Source: Epichloe hybrida
Lineage: Eukaryota > Ascomycota > Sordariomycetes > Hypocreales > Clavicipitaceae
Direction: 5' to 3'
Length of the DNA stretch: 64,000 nt
NCBI GenBank assembly: GCA_019022495.1
Contig: JAFEKR010000041.1
Span: 186,001-250,000, forward strand
In this document: one piece after another, positions 35,174 to 46,700 of the stretch
How positions within the stretch are numbered: position 1 is the stretch's first letter
Layout of the letters: the number at the start of each line of letters is the position of its first letter
Notes under the pieces: generated by a model
Database searches by the model: none
Told to the model about the DNA's origin: nothing
What the model saw: only the letters and a program-made list of their open reading frames with translations
Translations under genes and position numbers: made by a program

Positions 35174-37594
35174 ATGGCGTCGACAATCCCCGACCCTGCG
35201 ACACTCGGCTCCTCCGCCGACATCTTCTCCGGAACTTACACCCTTCCGCAGATCCGATCCCTTCACAAGTCGCTGCATTCTCAAATCGAAGAAAAGTCGG
35301 CCCGTTTACGGACCCAGGTTGGGAGCTCGTATCGCGAACTGCTTGGTACCGCAGACACCATCGTTCACATGCGTCGTGAGAATGACCAGGTGCAGCATCT
35401 CCTGGGACAAATGGGCGGCCGTTGTGGACGAAGCGTAATCTCTTCAAAAGCCGCGGGACTGGCGAAATTCCTGACGAGAGAGAAGAGCCCCGGTGCAAAC
35501 GAGACGGCTAGACTGAGGCTCCTCGAGTCCTGCAATCTCACGGCGGGAAGGATCCTCCACGGCGGCGGCATCGCCGACAAACAGATGGGAAAGGGGGAGA
35601 GGCTGGTGATTGCTACCAAGATCTTCGTGATGAGTCGGTTACTCGTCAAAAACCTGAAGGAAGAGGCGATAGCCCAAGACGTCCAGCAGGCCACCGATGC
35701 TGCGAGCAAATCACTCGACTCGCTGCGAAGAAGGATCCAACGAAGCGTTGAGCGGCTGCTGGAAAAAGTGGACGACAATGGGGATACCGAAGATGTCATC
35801 AAGGCTCTCTCCGCTCACAGCCTTGCCAATAGTTCAGGCGCAAAACATGTCATCCGGCACTTCCTTCGAGTGAGACAGCGCGCCATGGAGAAGACGCTCG
35901 ACATGGACCAGGACGAACGAACAACGACAACAGAAGATGTGGTTCACAGCCTCAGACTCTACACGAGAACTATTCTCGATGTGCAGGCGTTGGTCCCCCT
36001 CAAGCTTTCGCAAGCTTTATCAAACCTGAAGAGCCAACGGCTCCTGGCGGATGCCTCGTTGAACAAAATCGAGGGATTGCGACTAGACATCTACGGGCGC
36101 TGGTGCAGCGAAGAGATGCGGGACTTTACGCCATTTGTCAGACACGACGATCTGGATGCCAAACAAGCGAGAGAAATGCTGAGCAATTTTGCAGAGCAGG
36201 GGGGGGAAGTGATTCTGTCCGGTTTGAAAAAGACACTCAATCACATGGCAGACTTCAAATCCATAATCGACTTGCGTACACAAGTGCTGCAGCTCTGGAT
36301 CCGCGACGGCGGCAGAGCAAGAGGCTTTGATCCGCAGGAAATGCAAGACGACTTGCGAGAGATGATCAATGCACGACTCCTCGCGGTGGTGGAGGCAAAA
36401 GCAGCGAAACTACGCCTCGTCGGCTCGGAAATCAAGGCCACTCTCGAAGGGTGGCAAGACGGTGTGTCGGACAAGAACAAGGGCCTCTGGGACTGCGACG
36501 ACGGGTACGATGTCGCGCTATCGAATGGCGCTGCGCCTTTTCTGCAAGAAGTCGTGTCGCGACTACACGGCCGCAATGATGCCGTGTCCAGGGCCTCACA
36601 TGGCTACAGATCGTGGTTCCACATCATTGATGATGTCAAGACGGTGGTGGAGCAGCTTCGCAAGCAGCGATGGGACAACGACTACGAGGAGGTCGAGGAC
36701 GAGGACACGATTGAAGAAAGACAAAGGGTTCTCAGCAAGGAGGACCCGACGAGGCTGCAGGAAAAGCTGCACGAGACGCTCGATGCATCCTTTGACGCTC
36801 TCGAGAAGCAGATTCATCAGCTGTGGGAACAGCACAGCGAACATGGCTCCAGCGGTGCCATGTCAATCTATCTCATCCGCGTGATTCGAGATATCCGCGC
36901 ACAACTGCCCGAGCGTCCCGCGGTGAAAGGCTTTGGTCTACGCATGGTTCCCCGTTGGCACGGCCGAATTGCGGCCATGGCGTCTCGCTCTGCGGTCGAG
37001 GACTTCATCACCAACGGACTGTCGGATAAGAGCGTGGCCATGAAGCCACTCTGGGAAGGGCAGCCACCTCTCCCAAGCCAGCCCTCTCCGAGCGTCTTTC
37101 ATTTCCTGCGCAACTTGTCGCTGTCCATGACAGACCTAGGCGTTGATCTGTGGACGCCCGCGGCGGTGGGTGAGCTGAAGAAGCAAATTGGCGAGCAACT
37201 GTGCGAGGCATGGCGTAGGGAGCTAGGGAGTCTCACAACGGACGAGGACTCGAAGGACAGGACGGAAAGGACTCAGCAGCAAGCAAGCGAGGATGGGGGA
37301 AACAATGGCGAAGACGAAGAGCCAGTGGCAGTGGCAGTGGCAGTGGCCGTGGATCAGCAAGAGTCAAAGTCTGTGGACAATGCCAGGGATGTATGTACAC
37401 AATGGCTGTTTGAGGTGGCGTTGCTACGATGCTGCCTTGGCAACGGGCAGGCCGACGCGGCCAACGACTATGCCAAGTTGGATGAGGAATTATTCGAGAG
37501 GAGCGGGCTTGACGGAGCGGCGAGGAAGAAGGTGGCCAAGATGGCGGGCGATTTCTGGGGGAGAGTCACCCTGTTATTCGGCTTGTTGGCATGA
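35174..37594 (+). CDS. COG1: Conserved oligomeric Golgi complex subunit 1 (COG1)
   Basis: Single exon, 806 residues. COG1 belongs to lobe A of the COG tethering complex, which recycles glycosylation enzymes within the Golgi. The N-terminal segment YTLPQIRSLHKSLHSQIEEK followed by RTQVGSSYRELLGTADTIVHM (residues 20-66) is the family's helical Vps51/COG1 signature used for subunit assembly. The remainder is almost entirely alpha-helical, as expected for a CATCHR rod. An acidic patch (YEEVEDEDTIEERQR) and a C-terminal low-complexity stretch are present, including a (VA)4-5 run encoded by a GGCAGT hexamer repeat. It ends 187 bp before the convergent hydratase/isomerase gene. Confidence 0.9.
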   Translation: MASTIPDPATLGSSADIFSGTYTLPQIRSLHKSLHSQIEEKSARLRTQVGSSYRELLGTADTIVHMRRENDQVQHLLGQMGGRCGRSVISSKAAGLAKFLTREKSPGANETARLRLLESCNLTAGRILHGGGIADKQMGKGERLVIATKIFVMSRLLVKNLKEEAIAQDVQQATDAASKSLDSLRRRIQRSVERLLEKVDDNGDTEDVIKALSAHSLANSSGAKHVIRHFLRVRQRAMEKTLDMDQDERTTTTEDVVHSLRLYTRTILDVQALVPLKLSQALSNLKSQRLLADASLNKIEGLRLDIYGRWCSEEMRDFTPFVRHDDLDAKQAREMLSNFAEQGGEVILSGLKKTLNHMADFKSIIDLRTQVLQLWIRDGGRARGFDPQEMQDDLREMINARLLAVVEAKAAKLRLVGSEIKATLEGWQDGVSDKNKGLWDCDDGYDVALSNGAAPFLQEVVSRLHGRNDAVSRASHGYRSWFHIIDDVKTVVEQLRKQRWDNDYEEVEDEDTIEERQRVLSKEDPTRLQEKLHETLDASFDALEKQIHQLWEQHSEHGSSGAMSIYLIRVIRDIRAQLPERPAVKGFGLRMVPRWHGRIAAMASRSAVEDFITNGLSDKSVAMKPLWEGQPPLPSQPSPSVFHFLRNLSLSMTDLGVDLWTPAAVGELKKQIGEQLCEAWRRELGSLTTDEDSKDRTERTQQQASEDGGNNGEDEEPVAVAVAVAVDQQESKSVDNARDVCTQWLFEVALLRCCLGNGQADAANDYAKLDEELFERSGLDGAARKKVAKMAGDFWGRVTLLFGLLA
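37323..37350 (+). repeat. GGCAGT hexamer repeat inside COG1 encoding (VA)n
   Basis: About four and a half tandem GTGGCA units in frame encode alternating valine and alanine near the C-terminus. Being a multiple of six, length changes here would leave the frame intact. Confidence 0.85.
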
Positions 37595-37781
37595 AGCAGA
37601 AGATGATGAGATGGGGGGGGGAGGGGGTTGTGGAAGAATAAAAACAAGTGGCTATCTACTCTTTTGTTCACGGCATTCGTCCCCCCGCCCTCCTCGTCCT
37701 GACAAAAACCTAAGCTCCTTGAAATCGTGGGGAGGGGGGGGGGGGGATACATAGTCATGGGTTTCTTTTCCCCTCCCTCAA

Positions 37782-38756
37782 TCACAGCTTATGTCTCTTC
37801 TCACCACTCGCCATCTTGCGAAACTCCTCCTGCGGAATCCCCCTCACGAACCTGTCCAAGCCAGCAAACACCTCGTGCACGCTCTGCGCATTATGCACGT
37901 CCACATCCGGCCTCCTCAGCAACTTCTTTATCCCCAGTATGCTCTCGGCATTCAAGTGCTCGCCCAGCCGCTCGTCCACCTCCCGCAGGACCCTCTCGCG
38001 GAACATCCCATCCTCGCCCTCGCCAAAGTCGAAAATCTCATTGACGAACCCGCACGCCTTGAGCTCCCCCGCGGGAATCCGCTTGCTCATGAGCAACGCC
38101 TCGTTCGCCCTGGCAGGGCCGAGGCGCGACGCCAGCGCGCGCGAGGCACCCCCCTCCGCGACCAGGCCCAGCGACGAAAAGGGCGTGAGCAGAAAGGCGC
38201 GCGGCGTGCAGTACACAAAGTCGGCCCAGCCCACGACGGCGGCCGACAGGCCCACGACGGGCCCGTTGAGCGCCGCCACAATGACCTTGGGGTGGTGCGC
38301 AAAGGCGTGCGTGATGAAGAGGTTGTGCGCTACGAAGGTCTCGAGCCACGTCCTGTGCGCGTCGGCGGACGTCGTGGGGGATTCGCGACCGATCGAGACG
38401 TCTGCGCCGCTGAGAAAATCGTGTTAGCGAGGCGAGACCCCTTTCCCTGGTGGTTTTTTCTACATACAGCTCGAGGTAGGGGGAGACACCCCTCGTGTCA
38501 TCGTGTCGACAAACAGCAAAAAAAAGGGGGTATCGGGGGTCCCGACAAGGTGAAGGAAAACTCACGCCGAGAAATATCGTCCCCTGCCCGTAATGACCGT
38601 CGTCACGACCTCGTCGTGCCTGGCAATCTCGTTCATGCTCGTCGCCAGATCAAAGTAGTGGTCGTGCGATAGCGCGCCCAGCTTCTTCTCGTTGTTGATC
38701 GTGACGACGGCCACGCGGCCGCGGTACTTGACGCTTATGACTGGGTTAGAGGCCAT
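37782..38756 (-). CDS. Peroxisomal enoyl-CoA hydratase/isomerase (crotonase family, ECI-like)
   Basis: Exons 38756-38566 and 38409-37782 (donor GTGAGT, acceptor CTCAG, phase 2) give 272 residues. The splice restores the oxyanion-hole segment GRYFSAGADVSIG. Other crotonase marks are VAVVTINNEKKLGALSH near the N-terminus and KVIVAALNGPVVGLSAAVVGWADFVYC, the second oxyanion-hole strand. The protein ends in -RHKL, whose last three residues HKL fit a type-1 peroxisomal signal variant; yeast Eci1 uses a similar HRL end. Together these point to delta3,delta2-enoyl-CoA isomerase activity in peroxisomal beta-oxidation of unsaturated fatty acids. Hydratase activity cannot be excluded from sequence alone. 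The coding region is markedly GC-rich compared with its neighbours, especially 38050-38300. Confidence 0.88.
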
Positions 38757-39218
38757 TTCCAACTTTGAATCTTGTTCAAGAGATACAGAGCTCTGCTGTT
38801 CCGAATGGGCGGCGCGTTTTCAGGAACGGAGGGGGATTGAGGTGATGGTCCGTAGCCGCGGTCACATGTAGGTGCTCCAATTCCGCCCCACATTATCTGG
38901 GATACCTCGGCCCGTGGAAGAGGCGGGGGGGCGTGCATCATCATCATCATCATCATCATGGAATCGTAGACGCGCCAGGGTCCAGGGTCCGAATACGAAC
39001 TGGGCCTGCAGAGTCCACGCTCTTCGTAAGTGAGAATATTTATGCATGTCTATCATACGACCAGGTAGAATAAGAACGAAACCGAAAAAGAAACCCCGCC
39101 GGATTGGATGCCCTTGCAGAGAGACCGCATCACCAAACGCCGCTCTATGTATGCATCTTCCCAACACATGTCTTTTTGGTATTTTTCCCTCCCGTCACAT
39201 CTTGATACCAGCTCCGTC
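38757..39218. other. Spacer with ATC microsatellite
   Basis: The stretch contains eight uninterrupted ATC/CAT triplets at 38936-38959 and no gene. It is upstream DNA of the hydratase/isomerase gene and the 3' flank of RPA49. Confidence 0.55.
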
Positions 39219-40678
39219 CTACTTACGACGTGGTGCTATTGTCCTTTGTTTGGGAAAGTGCAATGGCAACGTCAGTCTCGCTACCTGTATCGTCTGCACC
39301 CCCCCCTCGGCTTTTTTACTAACAGGCCTTACGCGGCAACCTATCTCGTGAAAGTAATTATTCATCCCCCTTTGGTCTAGTCTCAAGTCGTCTCTCAGAT
39401 TCTGTGTGTCCACTTCAAAATTGTCCACTATGCAGGCAAACACACAGCAGTGCGCTTTGAGAAGATCAATGTGGAATTTTCTCAGGACGCCAGCGTCTGA
39501 GAATTTGCGGCGGATGTTTTCCACTACTGCTTCGGGTGCGGGTGACAGCAGTTCGCGAAGCTTGTCTCGTGGGGGGACCTTTCGCGTGTTCCGTTGCTTG
39601 CCTGGCGTGGTACTCAGATAGAAGGTGAGCACAAAATTGAAATATCGGAGCACCCGCAAGCGTGTGATGGCATCGTTGTTGGTGGCAATGGCGTTGACTC
39701 TGGCGGCTACGAATCGTGACACCGTTTGAATGCCTTCCTTGTGTTGGGCTCTCTCCTGCCATTCTCTAATGGGTACGAGATTGAGAATGTCAGCTCCGAT
39801 GATGGAGTTCGGATCATATACATCTTGGATATCCTGGGCGTCGAGGTTGGCCTTGGGCACAGGCTTGGCTTCGTCAACCTCTGCTTGCAGCTGTTCTTTC
39901 GTGGACATTTGCGTGGTAATTTGACCAACAGATTCCAGGACTGCCTTTCCAGCCGGATTGATCTCTGCAGGGGCATCTCCGGGCTTCCTTTGTGGGGCGA
40001 TGGCGTTGAGGGCCTTCTCACGGATAGCCTTCTTGGCCTTCTTCGTACCAAATGTTTGGCCCAGGTCAATGCGGCGTTCCATCGTGCTCTGGTCGGGCAA
40101 GTCAATTTTCTTGCATCTCATGTACCATTTCTTTCAGACTCATGGGGATAATCACGTACCTTGTCGATTTCACTCTCGCTGGTGGAGATTTCTGCCACCT
40201 GCTTGGCACGAACTAGGCCTCGGACCACCATCCTCTTTGCCTCTACAACGTCTAGTTTTCCATTTTTGGCGTCGTAGATTCCGACAAAGTGATTCAGTAG
40301 CCGAGCAGATCCCCTGGGTTCTTCTTCTCTCGCCGTGTAATCTAAAGTTTGGTGGCTTCTCGAGTGCAGCAGTAGTTCCTTGGTGAAGCCATTTTTTGAC
40401 TTGGTCGTGGGGCTGTCTCTGGCTTGGTACGGGTGGAAGGCCATCTTTTGCGAGATCTCGATACCCGGCGTTGTAGCTGGACATCCAAAAGTCAATCGAA
40501 AGATGGAAAATTCTTGTTCAGGAGCACATCACCTACCAATTACAGGCGGGCAAAACTTGGGTTGCAGCACCGAAGAAACTGCCACGGTTGAGGGTGGCGC
40601 ATCCAGCACAACCTTTTTTTTCGGCTTTGCAGACGACTCGCCGTCCCTCTTCCGCTTCTTGGGGTCATTTGCCTTCAT
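39219..40678 (-). CDS. RPA49: DNA-directed RNA polymerase I subunit RPA49
   Basis: Exons 40678-40537, 40476-40160 and 40130-39219 give 456 residues. A49 forms the A49/A34.5 heterodimer of RNA polymerase I, which helps initiation and elongation on rDNA. A basic N-terminus (KKRKRDGES, PKPKKKVVL) precedes the dimerisation domain (residues about 30-150). A linker with RRIDLGQTFGTKKAKKAI, the most conserved family motif, follows, then the C-terminal tandem winged-helix part ending RLTLPLHFPKQ. The first intron is normal (GTAGGT...TCCAG). The second is odd: a strong GTACGT donor at 40159 faces the only workable acceptor 29 nt away. A 68-nt alternative from a weak GTGGCA donor (40198) also keeps frame and would remove 13 residues (VAEISTSESEIDK). 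Confidence 0.9.
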
Positions 40679-40988
40679 TCTAAAAGGTAAATTGGGACAG
40701 TCTAGTGCCTATGCATCCCCAAATCCTCGACAATAGAAGAAAAGGCAGGCTGCGAGGCCACAGACGACGGGCTTCAGGTGCAGTGGGATTTGTCGCCCAA
40801 AAATTTTTAGAATCCACCCGTCCGTCCGTCAAAATGTGTCAAAGAAGTCATAAGAGCGGCATAAAAATCTTGGGCCGATCATTACTTGGGGCGGTGAAGA
40901 TGAGCGGTCGGACCCCACCACGACAGGCCTGCCTGCAGTGCTCGCTTAACCAGTTCTGGTTGCATGAACGTTGGGTCGACGTCACTGC
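40679..40988. other. RPA49 upstream region, up to the transposon insertion site
   Basis: 310 bp of normal-composition DNA. The first copy of the 13-bp duplication CCGGGCAGTCGGT follows it at 40989-41001. With the transposon removed, this DNA would be continuous with 54497 onwards. Confidence 0.6.
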
Positions 40989-41001
40989 CCGGGCAGTCGG
41001 T
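40989..41001. repeat. Left target-site duplication of the non-LTR element
   Basis: CCGGGCAGTCGGT, identical to 54484-54496. The base composition changes abruptly just inside each copy. Confidence 0.88.
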
Positions 41002-43541
41002 AAAAACTTCTACACAACCATCACCAAAATTTTTGAAACTCCTAATTTTACCACAAAAAAGTGCCTACACTACCCTAAAACTTCACCTAAAGAACCTATA
41101 GACTTATAGGATTAAGATAATACTATTTTTAACTTCCACTCCCCTTATTAGGACCCTAAACCTAATAATAGTAATAATATAAACCCCTTAGGGAAATTTT
41201 TAAGGCGTAAACACTACCTATAACCTACTAGACTGCCTTATTATAACACTATAAAGCAAAGTAGTAAACCTTATAAAGCAAATAAATAAGCAGAAGGGAT
41301 ATATAATCTCTAAAAAAGTAGTCTAGGACCTAATTAAATCCCTTATGCTAGTCCTAAACTAGGTAAGCGTGTCCCTAATCCCTAGGAATAATAGCCTTAA
41401 TATTAGGGCTATTCTCTAGGAAATAAGAAGCTAAATCCTTAAACTTAAAGCCTAATAACCCCCTTAGAACACCCCTAATAAATATACTAATCTTAACGCT
41501 AAAATAAGCTAATGCTAGACTATAAGTAAACCCTAAGGCCTAGCCCTAAGATCCCCTATAACACGCCTAATAGATAACACTCCTATAGGAGCTAATGCCT
41601 AGTTATACACTAGAATTAGGCTCCTAAGGAGTAAAGCTTAATATTATATTCTTAAATAGGTATATATAAGACCTTATAGCCTAAGAGACGTTATTAACTA
41701 CTAACTCCAAAACTATACTAATATTAAGGTCCTAGGAGCTAGGCTTCTCCCCTTAGGGAATATTAAAATTTACTTCTATACCTAAAAGAATTAACTTTAC
41801 TTTAAAGTAAACTATCCTATATAGCTAGGAATAATAGGACTAAACCTAAGAAAGGTAAAAACACTATTTAAAGTTCTAGTTTATAGAATTCTTACCTATA
41901 AGAATATAAGTAATAAAGGGAAGGAGATCTTAAAAATAAGAATTACTATAGAAAACTACTATATTTCCTATAAGATTAAGAAGGCTATCTAGGTTACCTA
42001 TATTAACTAGCTCTTACTATATAATTAAAGAAATAAAGCAAAATTCTCCTTAATAGTTAGATTTAATAACCCCTAGGTAGCTAACTCCTTCCTTAATACT
42101 AGAATACTCTAGACTAGTTAACCTAAGTAATATAAAATTTATTATAGCTTTATAAGGGTATTATAATACTTTAACTATATAAAATTTAGCTACTAAGAAA
42201 CCTATTACTAGGCACTTACTATATATATAACTTATACTAGGCCTTATAGAAACTCTAAATATTTTTTAACTAAAATTAAATATTTAAACTACTATAATAG
42301 CTATAAAGCTAACTATAGGGGATATAAATATTAGAAGGTAATAAAGTAAGAAGCGCTAATATATAAAAGACTACTACTAAATAAATACCTAATCCCCTAT
42401 AACCTACTAACCTTATAGCCTTAGGATATACTATAGTAGCATATCCCTAGACCTCTCCTATAGAATAGCCTAGGATAGTATAACTAATATTAAGTAAACT
42501 AAGAGCTAGGGACTAGCCCCTTAACCCTTCTAATATGCTTAGTAGGAAACATAAAAAACATAGCTAAGATAATATTAATAATAATCCTATAGACCCTTAC
42601 TAAAGTAAAGCCTAATTTCCTAATTTACAAAATCCCCCCCTAGGAGGTATTAGCCCTAGCTAAAACCCCTAAGGCCTAGACACTAAGGATAGGGGGGGAA
42701 TCCTTATAAGACTTAGAATAATACCTTACTACCTAATAGGTATTACTTACCCCCTTAGTATAAGAGAGAAGAAGATAGCTAGGTAATAAATATAAAAAGA
42801 TAGTATAGGAAGCTAAAGATATTCTCTAAAGAGTAACCCTATAAGTAAGCCCTATTATAAAATAAAGGGAGGATAATATTCTAATAGTAGTGGATTTAAA
42901 GGATTACCTAGAGAAGTAATATAGATAACTTAACACTATCCTAAGAAGGATTAAATTAGACTATCTCTAGAAGACTAAGGTACTAAAGACTAAGACTAAG
43001 ATACTAAAGACCCCTAGCGCTATAGTAAGGGTAAAGAGGCTACGGCTAAGCTAGGTTATATAACCTAACCCTTACTAAGCTAAAAAGCCCTAACTATTAT
43101 ATAAGAGTATAATAGTAGTTAAGTTATTATTATTATTATTATCTAAGAGCCTAAGGGCTAAAGGGCTAAGGACCCTATATCCGTAAATCCTAGCAAATAT
43201 AAATAACTTTACCCCTAGAACCTACTAGGTTATAATTAGTAAGGCATGCTTTTATTCCTATATAAATAAACCTTCTATTAACTTAAATAGTTTATTCATA
43301 GAGGACTTAAAGACATGCTTTAGGGCTAGAGAGTACTATAATATTTAAAAACCCCCCTTTAAGACTTCTTTAATAGAACTACGCTAATAACTTTAATACC
43401 TAGATAATAGCTATAGTAGCCTTAAGAAAAACACTAGGATTTAACTTTAGGTAGCTAGATATTATTAGCTTCTAAAAGGTCTGGTGAAATACCTATAATA
43501 GCCTTACCTATAGGGGAGTCACAGGGGAATTTTACCTTATT

Positions 43542-43546
43542 ATAAT
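43542..43546. repeat. Left 5-bp target duplication of the copia element (ATAAT)
   Basis: ATAAT directly before the 5' LTR equals 49819-49823 directly after the 3' LTR. Confidence 0.85.
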
Positions 43547-43777
43547 TATTGCGACAACCAGGTTAACATCGGGTTAACCACTAGGAAAGTGGAGCACGTG
43601 CGGCAGCGCCGCACTGTGATTAGCTGCACCCGTACGCGAGGCACACACGTGACTCATGTCCCCCTTTTCTTATAGCTATATAACGCTATAGATAGCTTTA
43701 ATCCTTAGACCTTATTATATTATTAAACCTAACCCTACGTTACACTAGTGTATACTAATCCCTTAGTATAACTAACA
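43547..43777 (+). repeat. 5' LTR of the copia element (231 bp)
   Basis: Aligns without gaps to 49588-49818. It starts TATT, where the other copy has TGTT, and ends ...ACTAACA, so the original ends were TG...CA. This copy keeps more GC in its first 100 bp than the 3' LTR. Confidence 0.9.
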
Positions 43778-46700
43778 CTAATTAGTAGTTAAAAAACCAT
43801 AGATAAGCTAGGAACTACTTAAGAAGAGGCCTTTCTTTAGCTACCTAAGGAAGTATACTAAAGGAAGATAGACTCTAGATACTAGATATTAGGCTTCCTA
43901 GGGATTTGACTTTTTCTATTAGCAAGTCTCTAACTATTAATAGAAGAATTAATCCTATTATCTATTATAAGAAAACTAATTAACTAACTAAGAGTTTATA
44001 GCTATATATAACTTCTTAAACTAGAGATTAAAAACCCCTTAACCCTGCTAGTTAAAAATCCCTTAGCCTTACTAACTAAAGACTATTAATAATAGTACCC
44101 CTAAGTAATAAATAAGCTTTATTATAGACTACTAAAGGAAAGTAGCCTGCCTAGTTAAGACCTAATAAAATAAGCCTACCTCTATGACTTTAAAAATATA
44201 CCTTAGTTATTACTACTAACTAGGAGAGCTTAAGAGAACTAGATCCTTAGACTACTAAGGAATAGGAGCTTAATAACTATCTTACTTAGATAATTAATGT
44301 CTATAAGAGTAGTTAATATAAAGATCTTACCCTTTAGGAGATCTTCTGTAATAACCTTAATGGCTAGATAAAAGAAACACTTAATTAAGCTTTATGACCT
44401 TTAGTACATGAATTACGAGACTGCCTACGTAAGAATAGCGTCTATATTATTCGAAATTAAAGCAGTAAGATTATTAAATTATTAATTTAAGTCCTTAAAG
44501 AAGAAATAATGTTATAGTAGCCTAAAAACGAAATCGCGAAGCAAATTACTATAGGCAAATTCCTCTCTTTAAATAATCCTGCCCTTAAAAGCCCTCTGAT
44601 CACAAGCCCTTTAATTCACACTACCCCTATCTATTACCCTTTAGTATATAATCCTCCTATATATAATCCCCTAATTAATAACCCTTACAATCCTATTTTA
44701 AATAACCCTCTAGCTACATAACTACCTCTAGGAAGAAACACACCTAAACCCCTAATAAATCTAATAATTCCGCTAATTATCCTAGAATAACTAATGCAAT
44801 AGATAACCCTAGCTATGCAAATAGTGATAATCCTGTCTAAAGATTAAATTGTAAGAAAGATCTTAGAACTTATAAAAAGCTATAAGGATAATGACTATTA
44901 TAGTAGGAAGATATATAACTTCCTCACGCTAAAAGTTAACTTATTCTAGAACAAATGCGATAGACTAAATCTCCTATAGGAATATATGCACAAGGCCCTT
45001 CCTATTATGCTTTTAGGTAATGCTAAGTAGTATTACCTTAATTATCTAGTAAATAAAGGCTTTATATACGAATAAATAGTTAACAACGTTCGTTAATGAT
45101 TTAAAATAGAAAGCAATTAATAGTTCTATCGCCAAGAATAGAACGGTATAACGCTTAGGAATATTATTACTACTAATCTAGATAAATCCAAACTAGATTA
45201 TCTTAAGATTCTGCTTATAACCCTTAAACGTGTTTATAAAGGACTCTTTCCCTTATTAATAGTTAATATAGAACTCTATTATTAGACCCTAAGCGTAATT
45301 TCTAGTGTTCTAGAGTGTAGGTAAGCTGAATATAATTATTCACCTAGCTTTGAAGGACTTGCTAGAGACCTCCGTAAATTAATCTCTATTGCTAAAGCTA
45401 ATAAATCAGCTGCCTAATTCAACTAAAGCACTGTTAGTACTACTAATGCTAACGAATCAGAGGTAATATTTATAGACCACTGTTACAACTAACTATATAA
45501 TTAATGAGGTTAAGATAGAGGCTATGGTTACTATAACTAAGGCTATAACTATAGTAGATGCCATATCTATAATAAGAACGAATGCTAGTTAATAAACTAT
45601 CTAGAAAAAGACTAGAAAAAGGTAAAAGAGCGCTAGTGAAAGAACAAGAGACACTAATCACTACTAATAGAGAAAAAGTATTAGGTATTCCTTATAGCCT
45701 ATGAAGGCTAAGCATCTAAAGAAGCTAATAACCTTACTAATAAAGCATAGAAATTAGCCAAAACCTTTGTTAAGTCTAATAATAATGAAAATAAGGATAA
45801 TAATGCTAAAGAGACTTTTATATCAAAGTTTAACTAGCTAAGTATTACATAATTCTTTATATTAGGATTTTAACTAGTGAATAGTAATGTTATTAATATC
45901 CTAAGAGATGAATTATTTAAGCATATATACCTTAAGTATAATCCCTTTAATAATGTAAAAACCTCTTATATTTTAGAGGAACATTACTCTAAAGAAGTTT
46001 TTTAAGGGATAATACCTAACACAAGAGCCTTAGGCGTCTTAATAGCTAGAATTAGATAAGTATAAGCTTTACTAAGATTAATGCTATTACTAAAGATTAA
46101 ACTAACTCCGGAAAAGATAATCAAATTTAGTGCTAGGAGCGCAATTACAAAAGGAGTAGTCAATGTACTAACGGAACTAGGCGACATCCCTTTCTATGTG
46201 ATTAACATATATACGCCTTTCTTATTTTCTTTAGATAATATAGATAGGTTATGCGTTAAGGTAAATAACCTTATAAATGTATTAATCTAAGATAATAAGA
46301 TAGTTCCTATTATTAGGAAATAGGGATATCTTTAGTGGACTCTAGAAGCTAGAGAAACGGTAGCTTTCTACCTATTAGAAATAGAACTCCATTAACTATA
46401 TTAATGATTTAGTCACCTATTAGTTAAACGGCTTATAAAGATACTAAACCAAGCTAGATATAATATTAAAGTAAAGGCTATTAAATAATTAACTGAAATT
46501 TACTACTATTACTAAATAAATAGAAAGGCTCTAGGTAGATTTAAGTTTATAATTAAAGACAACCATAAGTTTAACTATAAGATTATAGTTAATATTATTT
46601 AAATCAATAGATAACCTATTCTTTATGTTATTAATTCTATAACCTTGTTTTAAGTAGCCTAATTCCTTAATCTAAATAAGCAGAAGGCACGCAATATTTA

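Noticed and set aside
45470..46290. Short open frames on both strands within the copia element (61-69 codons)
   Set aside because: They are chance remnants: the plus-strand one is a piece of decayed pol, and the minus-strand ones have no protein-like composition.
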